The position numbers and the translations under genes were made by a program. A DNA stretch of 64,000 nucleotides. Origin: Toxoplasma gondii ME49. Taxonomy: Eukaryota > Apicomplexa > Conoidasida > Eucoccidiorida > Sarcocystidae. Under the pieces are notes generated by a model. It saw only the letters and a list, made by a program, of their open reading frames with translations, had not been told where the DNA came from and made no database searches. Of this stretch, positions 10,945 through 22,474 are shown piece after piece (position 1 is the first letter of the stretch; each line of letters starts with the position of its first letter). Location of the stretch: contig NC_031476.1 in the NCBI RefSeq assembly GCF_000006565.2, forward strand, positions 830,458 to 894,457, given 5' to 3'.

Positions 10945-13900
10945 CTGTCTTCATGTCTTGCTCTCGCTTCCAATTTTTGTCGGCTGTATCCCTACGCGCC
11001 GTTCTTTCGCGACGTCCACGTCGAGCTCCTCCTGCTTAAGGTAGGATTTTTCATACGAATCCTGAGAGGCAAAAGGTAGGAAAACGAAAGAAGATTCGAA
11101 GAGACGGATGTGCCAGCAGGAACGAAGGAAAGCTGCGAGCCCCGAGGTTTTCAATTTTCTACGAGTTCTCTCGCATGCACAGGCAGCCGCGTATCTGGGG
11201 GGGTTTGTGCACCGGAAGCCCCGTCGCCTTCTCTTCATCTGTTTCTCATCTGTTTCTCGTCTGTGCCTTTATCTCCTTTTTCGTTTGCTTCATTATTTAA
11301 CGTAAAGTGACGGAAAAATAGAGAAATCTTCTTGGTTTTTGCCGAAACTCGAGTCTCTGCCCACGTGTGTCGAAGCCCCCAGAACTCTGAACAGGAGAGA
11401 ATCGCTGAAGACAAATAGCTGGTTCTAAAAAGGCAGCTGAACCTGGGGAGGATAAGGAAATGACAATTACATCGCGTATGCTATAGAGGGGCTCCAATTC
11501 TGTCTTTTTATCGACAGTGATATTCTTGTCTCTCAGGGAAGTTCTCTTGTTTTCCGACGCATACAGCTGGCCCCTGTCTCTTTAATATTGCTCTGTCTTG
11601 ACAAGTTTTTAATGTATTTGCTAAGCGTATTTATAGCTCGGTAGAGGCATGCTTGTTCATAAAAATACACATTTGAGAAATTGCAAGGACCTCGTGGAGG
11701 CCGCAGCTGAGGAATGAAAGGAATGCTTCACCAGATGTCGTGGGCGTGAGCAGACAGATCATGCTTTTTACTCTCAGCTCGTTTTTTCTACGCTCGTTTC
11801 CTGCAACCGCCGTGCAAATATCCAAAGAAGAGTTCTCGGCGCAAACAGCACAAGAACAAATATTGTCCACTGGTGCATGTAAGGTGATCCTCGACTATCT
11901 GTTGTAGAGTCGGACATCGCGGCTTCGTCCCTGTGGGCCTCTTTCGAACTTGCACTTCTGTATACGAATTTTTTACAGCAATCAAGGATCATAACATACA
12001 TTCAAAACAAGAAATAAAGAAGTAAATGATAGAACAGCAAAAAGCTCCCATTGGGGGTGAATATGTGAGATGTGTAGTCACACGCACATGTTCCAGAGGT
12101 CCGGTGGTTTCGTCGACATTTGAATTCCACGTCCTTCCAAAAGACTGCAGCTCTCGTCGACTTTCTTATTCGGTGCTTGCAGCTCGGAAGCAATGAGAAA
12201 CGCAAGGAAGACAACAGAGAGCAAGACACTGCGCAGGGTCAGGGTGATCGACTCGACACTGTTTTCTCCTGCCTTTTTCGGCTTATTGACGAAGAACAAA
12301 CGGAGTTCCAACGCACGCGAAAAGTGTTGGTAAGTCAGAGCGATCCGGCTGTCGACACAATCAAGAGCCCGGTCAGGTGTGCATCCCTGAGAACGAGGGG
12401 TTGCAACCTTTCCATCGATGCACATTGTAAAAGAGTAGTCCGAACTCGCGAGAAAAGCGAAGAACGACTCCTCGCTCAGCTGTGCTTACTCTCAATACGC
12501 CGCCACGAATCACTGTCTTGTCTGGGTAGGTTTTACTCCTAGAAGTGAGGCAAGAGGAAGCCGTGATTTTCAAGCATATCTTGGACGTCCCTACGCGTAA
12601 AGTCCTTGTTTGTCAGGACCCGCACAAGTGATACCGGATCCAAGATATAAACCATCAGTTCTTATCGAAGGCATTTGCATGCCTTGTGTGATGTTTCATG
12701 CTAGAGTTAAATCAAAACGGGAAACATGCGACTGACGTTTGCGTTTAAACCGTTTCGGCTAACTCCGTGCCGGCAGACCGATTCGTGTATTCCGAATATG
12801 AACTAGCATCGGGATGGAGACGCCTCAAGTGGATCTCAGGATATTCCTGGCGTTGGAAAGCTGATACTGAGGCGGTGAAACAGTCGTCAACGTCATGCTG
12901 GGAGTTGTAATTTCTGAAGACACATGAGACACAGCAGACTTGTGATTATGGTGGCTCTCTGAGTCTGCGAAGGAACGACATGCGGCTGTTGGCGTGACTT
13001 CTTTGGCAAGGTCTCTCCGTTGGATTTCGTGTGTCACTACAGAGCACAGCTAGCAGGCAGTTCGTCAAAGTGCACTGGTGAGTCGTTCGCGTTGAAATTC
13101 CCGACCAACTGAAAATCCGGAGTTGGTCCTCATCGCGTCTGTTTACCCATGCAGGTTTTCGGAGATAGTAGCCACTTATAATCCAGTTATCATATGTTAA
13201 CTTTAGTACATGGTCGGGAGCTGTGAGCTCTGCGTTCTTGACACCGGCACTGTGTGGAGAATAGAGTACCTTCTTCTTCTCTTTAGCCAAGAGGGTTTCA
13301 GAATTCGAGGAAACTTGTTGCGCGCTATGAACGGAAAAGCAGCTTCGGAAAACAGTTTCTGTTGACCTTAGAAATATATCTGTTGGACAGGTGACGAGTC
13401 GCGGACGCTTTCGAATGCTCTCTTTGCCGTTTTGAGGGGCAGTTGACACGTTCACCTGGGAACTGCGTAGGTTTTCAGATTCGCGTATTTTGTTTTGGCT
13501 AGTTATTTAGGTAAGTCTTCTCTTGGCACGCAAATAGTTCCGTTATCTGCGCTTTCTCCGGCGATTCAGTGTCTGGAGAAACGTTCGTTCAACAGGTCGG
13601 AAGGTATCTCTGCTCTTGCCGGGGATTTCCGTCTGGTTTCCGGTAAATCCTTTTGAACGTCCTCTTGGGTTTCACTTTTGTTCGCTGCCACACCCGGCTT
13701 TCGACAGCGGCGGCGAAGAAGCACTCCAGCGACTAAGTGAATTCTGGGACTGCCTCAAGAAACGCGACCGCCTGGACTGTCTTTTGTTGGCGTTGGTAAG
13801 TCTGCGGACGGGAAGATATGGAAGCTTCCCTCAGGGATAAAGTAGGAGTAGTTCAAGGTGTTGGCTGCGTTTTTTCATTCTAGACGCCAGAACGGATGGT

Positions 13901-15990
13901 ACAGATATGTGCATCTACGTGCATACTGGATTCTATACTTTCGGCGTTACTTTTCCGCCTAGAGAACTGTTTAGTTTCAAACACACTTCCCGTCTCGGAG
14001 AACCTAGGACAAAGGTCGACTTCATTGCTAGAGCTATACAGAGGACATTTTGTCGCAACCAGACACTTGCACCGGAAGTCAGACTGTTTTTTCCCTCTTG
14101 GTTCACGCGCTGTATTTGGATGGAATGACCGACAGCCAGGCGATCAACATCTGGACATTCGAATGCTTGGTGATGCCCTCGACCAGGGAGACTCTCAAAC
14201 ACACACTCAGTGGAATTCCCACATAGTCGGGCCGTCGTCCCGGAGCAAAAGGGGACTAAGATGCGCCCATACTCTTCCTTGATTCTCCAGCAGCAAGTTC
14301 CACGGAGACATATCTGCTTTGCACCTCCCTATGGGTGCGAGTTTCTCCAGAAGCCGCGGGTATCGGGTTTCGCCCGCTTTTTCAGAGCTGTCTGGGTTTC
14401 GATTTTTGATGGTTTTTTTGTGCATGCATTGGAAAAAAGCCCCCAGGTGACAATGGGGCTTTTGTGTCTTCGATATCGAGAGACAGAGCGTTCCATCGAC
14501 TATAAATACTTTATAAAGGTGGTGGCGTATCTAGGGTCTCCCTCAGAGTTTCTGCACAGCTTCGACGTTTCGGTCGACCGCAAGAGACAGCGTCTTGTCT
14601 GCGGCATTTCGGTTGATGTGTTGCAGGGGGAGCTGCACGGTTCAAGTTCGTCCAAACTAGATGATTATTAGTGTCGTCTGGCTTCCAGATTCCTGCATGT
14701 TTGTGCCGTTTCATGGTGGTTTTGTCGGCCTTGCGTCAGGGAAGCGTTGCGTGTGTACTGCACTTGTGATTCAAGCAAGGACGGTGGAAAGCAGCGACAC
14801 TGTCTTTGGAAACGCAGTTTTTTGTCAGAGATTGTGCTTGGATTGCATGCAGGAGGTCCGCCCGGCGTGCGCCTCGACTTGGTGGCGACTGGCGAATTTT
14901 TTGACTTCTGACAGGGAACCGCGGGAGCTTTTGAAAATGCGGTGCAGGCTTCAGGCGTTGTCTGGCGCGGGAAGAACCTCAGAAATCTCGAAAAAGAACG
15001 CAGCCGAACAGAGGACCCGAATGGCGCGCTTCACCAGAAGATTCTTTGTATATGACAGTGAGTCCCCGTTCGCTTCTCAGATCGGAAGAACTATCGTATA
15101 CACTCGTAGCATGCACGTGTGCACAATGTGGATCGAAGAAGCAACGACGGGCGAAAAAAGGCAAAGGCAGTCTGGTGTTTTTTGCGGAGCCGTAACGCTC
15201 CCCATTTCATGTGTGTTTTTGCACGAAAATCGTCCACGTTGACTCATTAGTCGCTTGTTCTTGAACGCGATTCGTTTAGAGCGATAGTTAACCGTCAGAT
15301 GCAAGACTTGGGCTGGGTTGAGGAAGTTGTATGCCAGTGAAATATCAAAAACGATCAAACGTATTCGATTAGCGTATTGGCAGAGAAGAGTAAGCTGCAT
15401 TACGCTTGAACGTCACACTGCATTCGTTTGAATGTTAACTTGCTACAGAACACGGAAGCACGTACACCGATATTCTTGTACGGAAAACTGCGCTGTTTCT
15501 TGTAGGCTGCAGTCTGACTGCCGTCCCGGAAACCGGGCGCGTGGCTTTGTTCTTCTGTGCACCCTTTTTCTTGGACTATCTTCAGTTGCTGCTCGAGTTC
15601 GCGAGTCTCCTCGGAGCGGCGTTTCCGCAAACTCGGCCGCAGCTGCTGACATCGGTTGGCAAGCGGCTTTTGCAGGAAAGTCGGGGAAGCGACCCCCACG
15701 GTTTCTTTTCTTCAGAGAGGTCGAAAAGCACAACACGCACGGTTTCCTCCACGCTTCTACGGGGTGGGCTTCTGGTCTCTCTCGGAGACTGTCAGTGTTT
15801 AAAATGGGACAGTGAATCTTGTGAATCAGTCCTTCGCGCCTTCGAGATATCGACTGTCGTGAAGACTAGAGCGCGTCAGGCGGTCTGTGGCTTTGCAGAT
15901 GCAGTGCTCTGTTTCTACAGGGTACCGCCACACAAAGTTTTCGATTTCAAGGTGCTCACCCAACTCGCGGTTGAAAGTGTGAACACTTGA
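10945..15990 (+). CDS. Scattered coding-like exons, possibly the 3' part of the gene starting at 7662
   Basis: Several + strand segments look like exons, with good splice sites and helix-rich translation. 10945-11040 is open in phase 0 at both ends and includes SNFCRLYPYAPFFRDVHVEL. 12151-12329 includes LVDFLIRCLQLGS and CLFRLIDEEQTEF, and ends at a GTAAGT donor. About 13708-13795 includes LSEFWDCLKKRDRLDCLLLA. 14948-15057 includes NAAEQRTRMARFTRRFFVYD and ends at GTGAGT. A pyrimidine-rich acceptor lies near 15586. Their leucine-rich helical character matches the exons at 7662-9761. I could not build one continuous phase-consistent chain, so they may be one long gene or two. No family was recognised. 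The introns between them hold nothing else identifiable. Confidence 0.4.
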
Positions 15991-16905
15991 AAGGTAGCAA
16001 TCGGTAAAATGTCACCTTTTGGACACGTTTTGCAGGACAACTAAGGCGATTAGAAAACCGTCCAAAATGTGTGACTAGCGGTTGCAGATTTCACCTACAT
16101 GTTCGGCAACCACCGCACGACTCTGGAGCAAATGAGTCGCATGCCTCGGAGCTTCGGTACACCAGAGGACCTTCGCGTGGTTGTGCGGGAGAGGGGTCCA
16201 TGTTCGGATCCCGGACTTTCATTTTGACCACGAGTAGAGCCGAAAAGGAAAAGAACTGGACAGAGCGAGGGAAAAAAGAAAACGAACGGGACAGAGACTC
16301 ACAGTGAGACAGCCGAGACAGGGAAAGAATGCAGAATGGTTCCACAAGGACAGGGGACGGTCGGCAAAGACCACCGCCGCGTTAGTCGCAGTTCCAGGAC
16401 CCGTTTTTTGGACACGCATCAGCTATCAGCCGCAGTCTGAATGTCCGGAGTGCTTTCAGAAGGCAAAAAAACAAACGAGCATGTGTTCTGGTTTCCGAGT
16501 TGGTCTACATGTCGAGAAGCCATAGTAACACCACGGCACGAGAACTGATTATGACACACAGAGCCCTTAACCCTTGAAATCGTTCGGTCGCCCGAAGCGT
16601 TTCAGCCTTTTCCATCTCACTCGCGAAAGACTAGAGGTCTTCGCACATTCAAAACTTCCACTGAAGTACACATTACCAGCTTCCTTATTCGTCTACTTCG
16701 TTCTTACTGCAGCTTATCCCTCATAACTACGTCGCACAGAGGCAGACGAAACGCGAATATCAGCCTCTGCTCATGCTTTTTTTCCACGGACGATAGCTAG
16801 AATACAGTGTTAGCTACACCGAAAAACACCCCCCCAGGAAATGTCTGACCCTTCAGGCTTATCAGATTTCAAACGCTCTTGGATTCAGAGGCAGCCCTCT
16901 CGCGT
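15991..16905. other. Intergenic region, convergent gene ends
   Basis: Lies between the possible end of the + strand exon cluster and the stop codon of the minus-strand EMC10-like gene at 16906. Probably the two 3' UTRs. No gene, RNA or repeat was recognised. Confidence 0.5.
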
Positions 16906-18024
16906 CTACCTTCTTCTGTCCACCCCCTCTCGAGGTCGCTGACTGGGGTTCGAGGAAGCCGTGGCCGGAGCGCCCTGCCCGTTCTGAGGCGCGGCTCCGC
17001 CAGAGTCGCCTCCCATGAGACTTGCCATGACGAGAACACACAAAATCAGCCACCAGTTCCGTCTCCAGAACGACGGCTGTTCATCCTCCTTCTCGCCTTG
17101 GCCTCCTTGGATCGGAGCGCCCGCGGCGCCGGCCCGGTGCTGGCTCTCGCCGGGAAAGTAGACGGGGACGATGAGCGCCTCTTTGCCAGCTTTTGCCGGC
17201 GGCAAAACCACTTGCAGCGCAGGCGCTCTACCGGTAGACAGCTCCCTGTTCTGCCCCGCTGCAGTCGGAGTCACCTCCGGACACGTGAGCACGATGCGGT
17301 CGGAAACCGCCTTCTCGTCGGAGCCTCGATCTACACTCCGGGCAGGTTCACTTGTCGCAGATACCTGGTCGCTCGTGCTTTCTGGGAGGCGTCGAATCGA
17401 AGCAGAGAAGGGAACGAGGGAAGGCGAGACGTGGAGAGAAAGCAGGAACGGGGTCTCAGTGCGACAGACTGCTGACGGCGACCCGGGCCTGTCAGCGTTC
17501 ACTAGGAAGGAAACAGGGGCGGATACTTCGAGAGCTGGAATGAGCCTATTTTGTTGGTTTTTTTCTTCCTGCGTCACGACGGGTTCCAGCCGTAGAGACA
17601 GCAAAGGAAACATGTTCCAGGGCAGCGTTTCTGTCCCGCCACTCTGCTGCTCGCGGGTAGCCGCCTCCAAAGCCGACGAAAGCACGCTGCCGGAAAAGGA
17701 AATCCAGTTCGCTCGAACCGCGCGTGTCGGACCTTCAGCAAATGCTGGTGCAGAAGCGCTGCCAGAGAAATGGCTCTTCGCGTTCAGTGCTGGGGACTCC
17801 GCTGGACGGCTGTATTCCCGGATCGCGAGGCGTCCCAGCGGCTTCCCCTCGAGTTGTGTGCCGGCCCCTAGCCCCGAGAGAACGGAGAGCTTTACATCAT
17901 ATACGAGGGCAGATGATGCCGAACAGCACAGGAAAACGTAAACGCCAAGGGTGGCCCAGAGGAAGAAGAACCTCACACAGTCATGGGCTGCATGCCCGCG
18001 TAGAGAGAATGGAGCGGACACCAT
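16906..18024 (-). CDS. Probable EMC10-like ER membrane protein complex subunit
   Basis: Single-exon frame of 372 codons from ATG 18024. This start is preferred over the frame's first ATG (18207) because it places a hydrophobic signal sequence at residues about 17-40 (FFFLWATLGVYVFLCCSASS), followed by a lumenal-type domain. The C-terminus has one membrane span in FWRRNWWLILCVLVMASLMG, followed by a Gly/Gln/Ser tail (GGDSGGAAPQNGQG). Signal peptide, lumenal domain, C-terminal span and glycine-rich tail are the layout of EMC10, a subunit of the complex that inserts membrane proteins in the ER. The central region is low-complexity and divergent, so the call rests mainly on architecture and the C-terminus; another single-pass secretory protein remains possible. 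It diverges from the cyclophilin gene about 850 bases away. Confidence 0.5.
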   Translation of the reverse strand: MVSAPFSLRGHAAHDCVRFFFLWATLGVYVFLCCSASSALVYDVKLSVLSGLGAGTQLEGKPLGRLAIREYSRPAESPALNAKSHFSGSASAPAFAEGPTRAVRANWISFSGSVLSSALEAATREQQSGGTETLPWNMFPLLSLRLEPVVTQEEKNQQNRLIPALEVSAPVSFLVNADRPGSPSAVCRTETPFLLSLHVSPSLVPFSASIRRLPESTSDQVSATSEPARSVDRGSDEKAVSDRIVLTCPEVTPTAAGQNRELSTGRAPALQVVLPPAKAGKEALIVPVYFPGESQHRAGAAGAPIQGGQGEKEDEQPSFWRRNWWLILCVLVMASLMGGDSGGAAPQNGQGAPATASSNPSQRPREGVDRRR

Positions 18025-18876
18025 CCTGGCGCTGCTGCCTGCGAGAGGAAGGTCACACCTTCCTCGACAGGGGAATTGCGCTCTCTCGCTGGAAGGGAAC
18101 AGAAAAAAGGAGGAAGACACCTTGAGATACCCTGAATGAGGAGCCTCAGCCAAAACCTGATGCGGCGTGGAGTGCAGGCGCCGCTGGCAAGGACGCTGGG
18201 GTAACACACGCTACAAGCTCGTTCGCTGCACACCAGCTTTCAGGGAGCCCCACAAGTGCCATGGACGAAACACAAAACCGATAGTTGAGATTTTTCCCTC
18301 GTGTGGTAACTTTAAAGTGTCCATGAGGCGCCAGCATTCTTAATCGCGTGATTTGCGACCGCATGCACAGAGGTAGCGACTCAGACAGGGGGTAGCGGTT
18401 GGCACTGAGCGGCCACAGAAGTGTACACACCGTTTAGTTAGAGTCCGCTGACCCCTTCACAATTGAAGATGTTCTGCTGTGGATAGAAGAGGACAAGAAT
18501 AACAAGGCTGATGTTGAAGAGGATCTTCTTCACTCGTGAATTGATAACTGTGTGGATGCTTTGCAGCCTACTAGCTGCAAGCTTGCCGCGCTGGCCTTAT
18601 TGGTGACGCAGACGAAAAGCGGGCCCATGTCTGCACAGGCGTCCTGTCGAGATCTCAGGAGGAAGTAGTCGCGCTCTGTTAATGGTTCGCCTTGAGTCGG
18701 TCGATGGACACGAGGAACGATTGTTCAGTTGTATCAAAGCATGCATCCTCTCTTTAACCGCGTTGCGTCATATTCCTGTGTACGTGTGGCGTTTTCCGTC
18801 GGATGACCAGAACAATCCGGATTGTAGACGAGACCTGCTACGTGTGGGGCAAAGTGGCGTCTTATCGGAACTGAAA
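18025..18876. promoter_or_regulatory. Shared intergenic region between divergent genes
   Basis: About 850 bases separate the ATG of the minus-strand EMC10-like gene from that of the plus-strand cyclophilin gene. Both leaders and promoters must lie here. No TATA-like box was obvious, as is usual for coccidian promoters. A frame open upstream of the cyclophilin ATG (from 18682) is noted separately. Confidence 0.55.
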
Positions 18877-19395
18877 ATGGCTAACCCTCGAGTTTTCTTC
18901 GATATAGCCATTGGCGGAAGGCCAGCTGGTCGCGTCGAATTTGAGCTGTTCAAGTCTATTGTTCCCCGGACAGTAGAGAACTTCAGGGCTCTGTGCACCG
19001 GTGAAAAGGGCGTGGGTGTTTCGGGTAAGCCGTTGTGCTACAAGAACTCTACTTTCCACCGGATCATTCCTTCCTTCATGTGCCAAGGAGGAGACTTCAC
19101 AAGATTCAATGGAACTGGAGGAGAAAGCATCTACGGCCGGACTTTCGCTGATGAGAACTTCAAGCTGAAGCACACGGAGCCTTTCTTGCTGTCTATGGCG
19201 AACGCCGGCCCGAACACAAACGGATCCCAATTTTTCATTACGACAGTCCCATGCCCGTGGCTCGACGGGAAGCATACCGTTTTTGGCAAGGTCACTAGCG
19301 GGCAAAATGTGATTAAGATGATGGAGAGTCAAGGAACACAGTCCGGCAGCGTGAAGCAGACTGTGGTCATCACAGACTGCGGAGAGACCAAATAG
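18877..19395 (+). CDS. Cyclophilin-type peptidyl-prolyl cis-trans isomerase
   Basis: Intronless 172-residue protein, the usual length of a single-domain cyclophilin A. It catalyses cis-trans isomerisation of Xaa-Pro bonds and is the class of protein that binds cyclosporin. The catalytic and drug-binding residues are visible: Arg, Phe and Gln in [15 protein letters not shown], Phe in NGSQFFITT, and the cyclosporin-binding Trp in [12 protein letters not shown]. The start [14 protein letters not shown] matches the cytosolic family N-terminus with no signal peptide, so a cytosolic or nuclear location is expected. The frame stays open for 65 codons upstream to 18682, but that extension has no cyclophilin character and is probably leader. 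Confidence 0.96.
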   Translation: MANPRVFFDIAIGGRPAGRVEFELFKSIVPRTVENFRALCTGEKGVGVSGKPLCYKNSTFHRIIPSFMCQGGDFTRFNGTGGESIYGRTFADENFKLKHTEPFLLSMANAGPNTNGSQFFITTVPCPWLDGKHTVFGKVTSGQNVIKMMESQGTQSGSVKQTVVITDCGETK

Positions 19396-20415
19396 GTATT
19401 GGGAAAGCGAGCAACTGCAGCAAAGAAAGTGCCTTCTCTCGTGAACTGCACAGAGGAATTGTAGGTGTGAGAAGGTGAATACTCTAATGTTATGAGTGGT
19501 CCCTTAAACCACTGGTTACGCCGTCGTGAGCAAGTCTACCTCATTAAAAATTTGTTTTCTGTGGGTCCTGCTGCTGGGGAGAGGGAGTGTGGCATGCAAG
19601 CGGCTGATGCGATGGCATTAACGTGCTTACATAAAGAACATTGGCTTAACTTCTGTCTGAAGACCTATTTGTTGTACCAGCAAATACCAGGACGAGCGCC
19701 TTGCGGCGCGCCGACAGGTGCAATTTCCCTTAAGTTTTTTTTTGCGAGGGAAGATTTGCTCTATAACGTTCGACGTAGCTGAGGCAAAGCGCTCCGGCTA
19801 GTAGTTGCTTCGTTGGAGCCGTCCTTAGTACTTCACAGTTTATGTTTTGCCTTCTCAGTTCACTGATTTGCAAACAGGTATTTGTCGGCGCGCGTATTCT
19901 CGTTTCCTCATAGATATACTCATGGCCCTCTTATATCTGAGTATCGTGTGTCACATACAACGTACAAGTTCTTTGTACAGTAACGTTTGCTGCTCCGAAT
20001 CCGTTCTATTAGACGCATGTTGAGAGCGAAGAGCTACTCTCAATGGCGATCGACCAACACGTAAAATTTTCTTTACGCGTATAACGTAGCGGACGGACAC
20101 GGTCCCTGGATACAAATTTCTCCGCAGTTTGCTTCGAATCGATTTCGACCCTGTTCTTCGCTATTACTCCAGGTGGACAGAAGTACAGCACTCCTCGGTT
20201 GTCTACAGCAATACAACGCTAACGGTTTTGCCCCGCCCCTGTGTTACACATACGTCATCCTATAGAATGGCAGCCCTCGCGCTAACAGAGTACCTGTGCA
20301 GGCAAGTAGTCGTTTGAGCCATGCTGTCTTGGCCTTGGCGGGAAATCGCTTACCAGTTGTTTCAAGCCATTGGGCCCCTACAAAGAGCTAATGGGACAGT
20401 TTTGAAGGATAGGAA
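19396..20415. other. Intergenic region, convergent 3' flanks
   Basis: Between the cyclophilin stop and the stop of the minus-strand secreted-protein gene. No supported coding exon, RNA gene or repeat was seen; presumably both 3' UTRs. Confidence 0.55.
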
Positions 20416-21886
20416 TTAGGCATTAGTTTTACCGTAGCGATCCATTCGGGACCTCAGTTCCTCCACCGACAGGGATGAGTAACCGCTCTGTATGAAGAAT
20501 TCAGCCTGTTCCTTTCTGCGATCACTCGTCGCACTGAGGTGGCTAAACAATGCCTGCGTCACTCGAGTTTTCGGAGGTAGCAGTGGGGCAACGCCGGACA
20601 GTTCACATTCCTGTGTGGAGGCAATCTCCTGAGGAAAACAGGAATTGTGACTTGGCTGACAGTGACTCAAGTAACATACTCGCTTACGATAAATGCTTTC
20701 GGATCACTCCTCCCATTCAGAACGTCAAGGTAAACCTTCTTGGAGTTTGGATTAGTTTTGTCCCAAGCGACATTCAGGAACGCCTTCATAGTAACGAGCG
20801 GTAGTTCTGCTCCCGATAGTGCTGGCTGGTGGTCACTTCTGCTCATGAGGGCAGCTGCTTACCTCTGCCAACGTGATACCTGCAAGGATGATGACGTAAG
20901 CCAGTCAGGAGTGTTCCCCTTTCCCAGATTACTTACCAGGACGGGTTCTTCACCATGTTTCGAAAATGAGAATCCCCAATCTGCATGATCAAGGTGTGTT
21001 AAAGCGGCACTTAATGTCGTCGAAGGTAGGGAGAGGTTACGTTTCGGGGCTGGGACAGCGCTGCTTTTATGTCAGACTGCAGGGCTGGATCAGGTTGTGA
21101 GAGATCGAGTCCCTCCTGCAAACCAGATCTGCCGTTGCTTAACACGAGTGCCATTGTTCTACTTACGACACCAAGAGAACGGTCAAAGCTAGACATTGCC
21201 GCTTCGTCGGTGCAATGGTAGAAGAGCCGATCCGATGGTATGGTGGCCAAATAGTTGCTCAGCAACGACGTTACTGTTGCCTCATCGTACGGAATACCAC
21301 TGGCAGCGAGAGCAAGTGTAAATTCACCAAGGTCGCCGCCTGAGAGCGACAATTCTTGTGCGTCGTGTGGTTCTACTTTGATACCTTACCAGGGGTGCTC
21401 AAGGATGCTTCTGTGATGCGGTCGTCCATACAAGAAAAGTGGTTTTCTTTTACCCTTCCAAAAGTTACATCCGAAGGTTGGCCCCAATTCACCCGTACTT
21501 CTGCTGCAGTAAGTCCGATTGCAGAGGAATGATCTTGATGTATTTTTACTTTGCTCGGATTGCTGTGTCCACAAGGATCGTATGGCAATGTCCGATTACA
21601 ATAGGCGCCAGCGAAAACTTACCAAAGTGGAGCGATCTGTGCCAGCCTTCTCTCAACATCTGTCACACCTAAAAATCAGTTCATACTGCTTGCTTCAATA
21701 TTAGAGTAGGGAACTAAGAACGGCAAGTCTACCTTCGTTGCAGTTGCATACTGCTCGATACGTTTTCCCATTCAATGTCAGTGTTCCTTGAACGAACGGT
21801 TCTGCGCCCGGTTCGGCCGCTTGAACGACCACACACAGACCGGCCGAGAATAGTGATGCAACTGTGGTACGGGAGAAAGGCGACAT
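20416..21886 (-). CDS. Unrecognised secreted protein, eight small exons
   Basis: Function unknown. Exons on the minus strand: 21886-21733, 21668-21623, 21562-21390, 21354-21041 (or starting 21339), 20980-20937, 20879-20863, 20806-20688 and 20628-20416 (TAA). Every junction keeps phase, giving about 359 residues. The N-terminus MSPFSRTTVASLFSAGLCVV is a strong signal peptide with likely cleavage after VQA. A few cysteines follow (VCNCNEG, PLCNPSK, HFSCMDD, YHCTDE). The third quarter reads MKAFLNVAWDKTNPNSKKVY, and the C-terminus is charged and helical (SVEELRSRMDRYGKTNA). There is no membrane span after the signal and no obvious GPI tail, so a secreted or organellar protein is inferred. Introns are only about 35-75 bases and one exon is 17 bases, unusual next to its neighbours. 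It does not look like an SRS surface antigen. Confidence 0.75.
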
Positions 21887-22474
21887 GTTGGCACGTAGGA
21901 TCACTCGTTGACTAGCGAGTCACCACAATAACACGTCCATCGATAGATTTTGTGGAGTCATTTATTCAGTGACACACTGCGGTAGCCGGGTGTACATACT
22001 CTGCCTCAACTACCTGAATGAAACGCAGGCGACCGGTCGCTAAACCTTTTTGGTGTGATGAGACTTGTAAACACTTTCTTCCTGCTAACGACGCGTTTCG
22101 TCTTCGCAAGCTGTATCCGCAGTACCGTTCCGTGTCCATCCATTCTAAATTCTGCTATTCACACTGGTTTCTACAGTGAGGTCATGATAAACATGCTATG
22201 AATCAGTATCCCTCCGGGGCTGTTCCTCGCCCCAACTTCGGTCAGTAGAAGGAGGATCGTGTGGTGCTTCCGTCGTCGGCCACCGATACTTTTTCATGTG
22301 GCAGGAGACTGGCAGCTTGCAACAGCAGAGGTCTCATATAACTCAGGGAAGTGGTTTTGACCTGGTCAACCGAAACTTCTCGAAAAAACGTTGTGTGTGG
22401 TACAATAGTTTGGGAACCCTAGTGGCACGATGCCTCTCGAAAAACGGCCTCCGACTGTGGTATCGCGGACATTG
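21887..22474. promoter_or_regulatory. Upstream region of the secreted-protein gene and 3' flank of the cyclase gene
   Basis: Short spacer between two genes transcribed in the same direction (minus). It should hold the cyclase polyadenylation region and the promoter of the secreted gene. No specific motif was recognised. Confidence 0.5.

Noticed and set aside
12946..13455. 170-codon minus-strand frame inside the + strand exon cluster
   Set aside because: No recognisable domain, and composition and position fit an intronic chance frame. Not strong enough to list as a gene.
15400..15736. Minus-strand coiled-coil-like frame rich in Glu, Gln and Lys
   Set aside because: It is the reverse complement of a leucine-rich + strand segment that follows a pyrimidine-rich acceptor; antisense of leucine codons produces Glu/Gln/Lys-rich sequence.
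18682..18876. N-terminal 65-codon extension of the cyclophilin frame
   Set aside because: Open and in frame, but it has no signal peptide and no similarity to cyclophilins, and the ATG at 18877 gives the exact family N-terminus. Treated as leader sequence.
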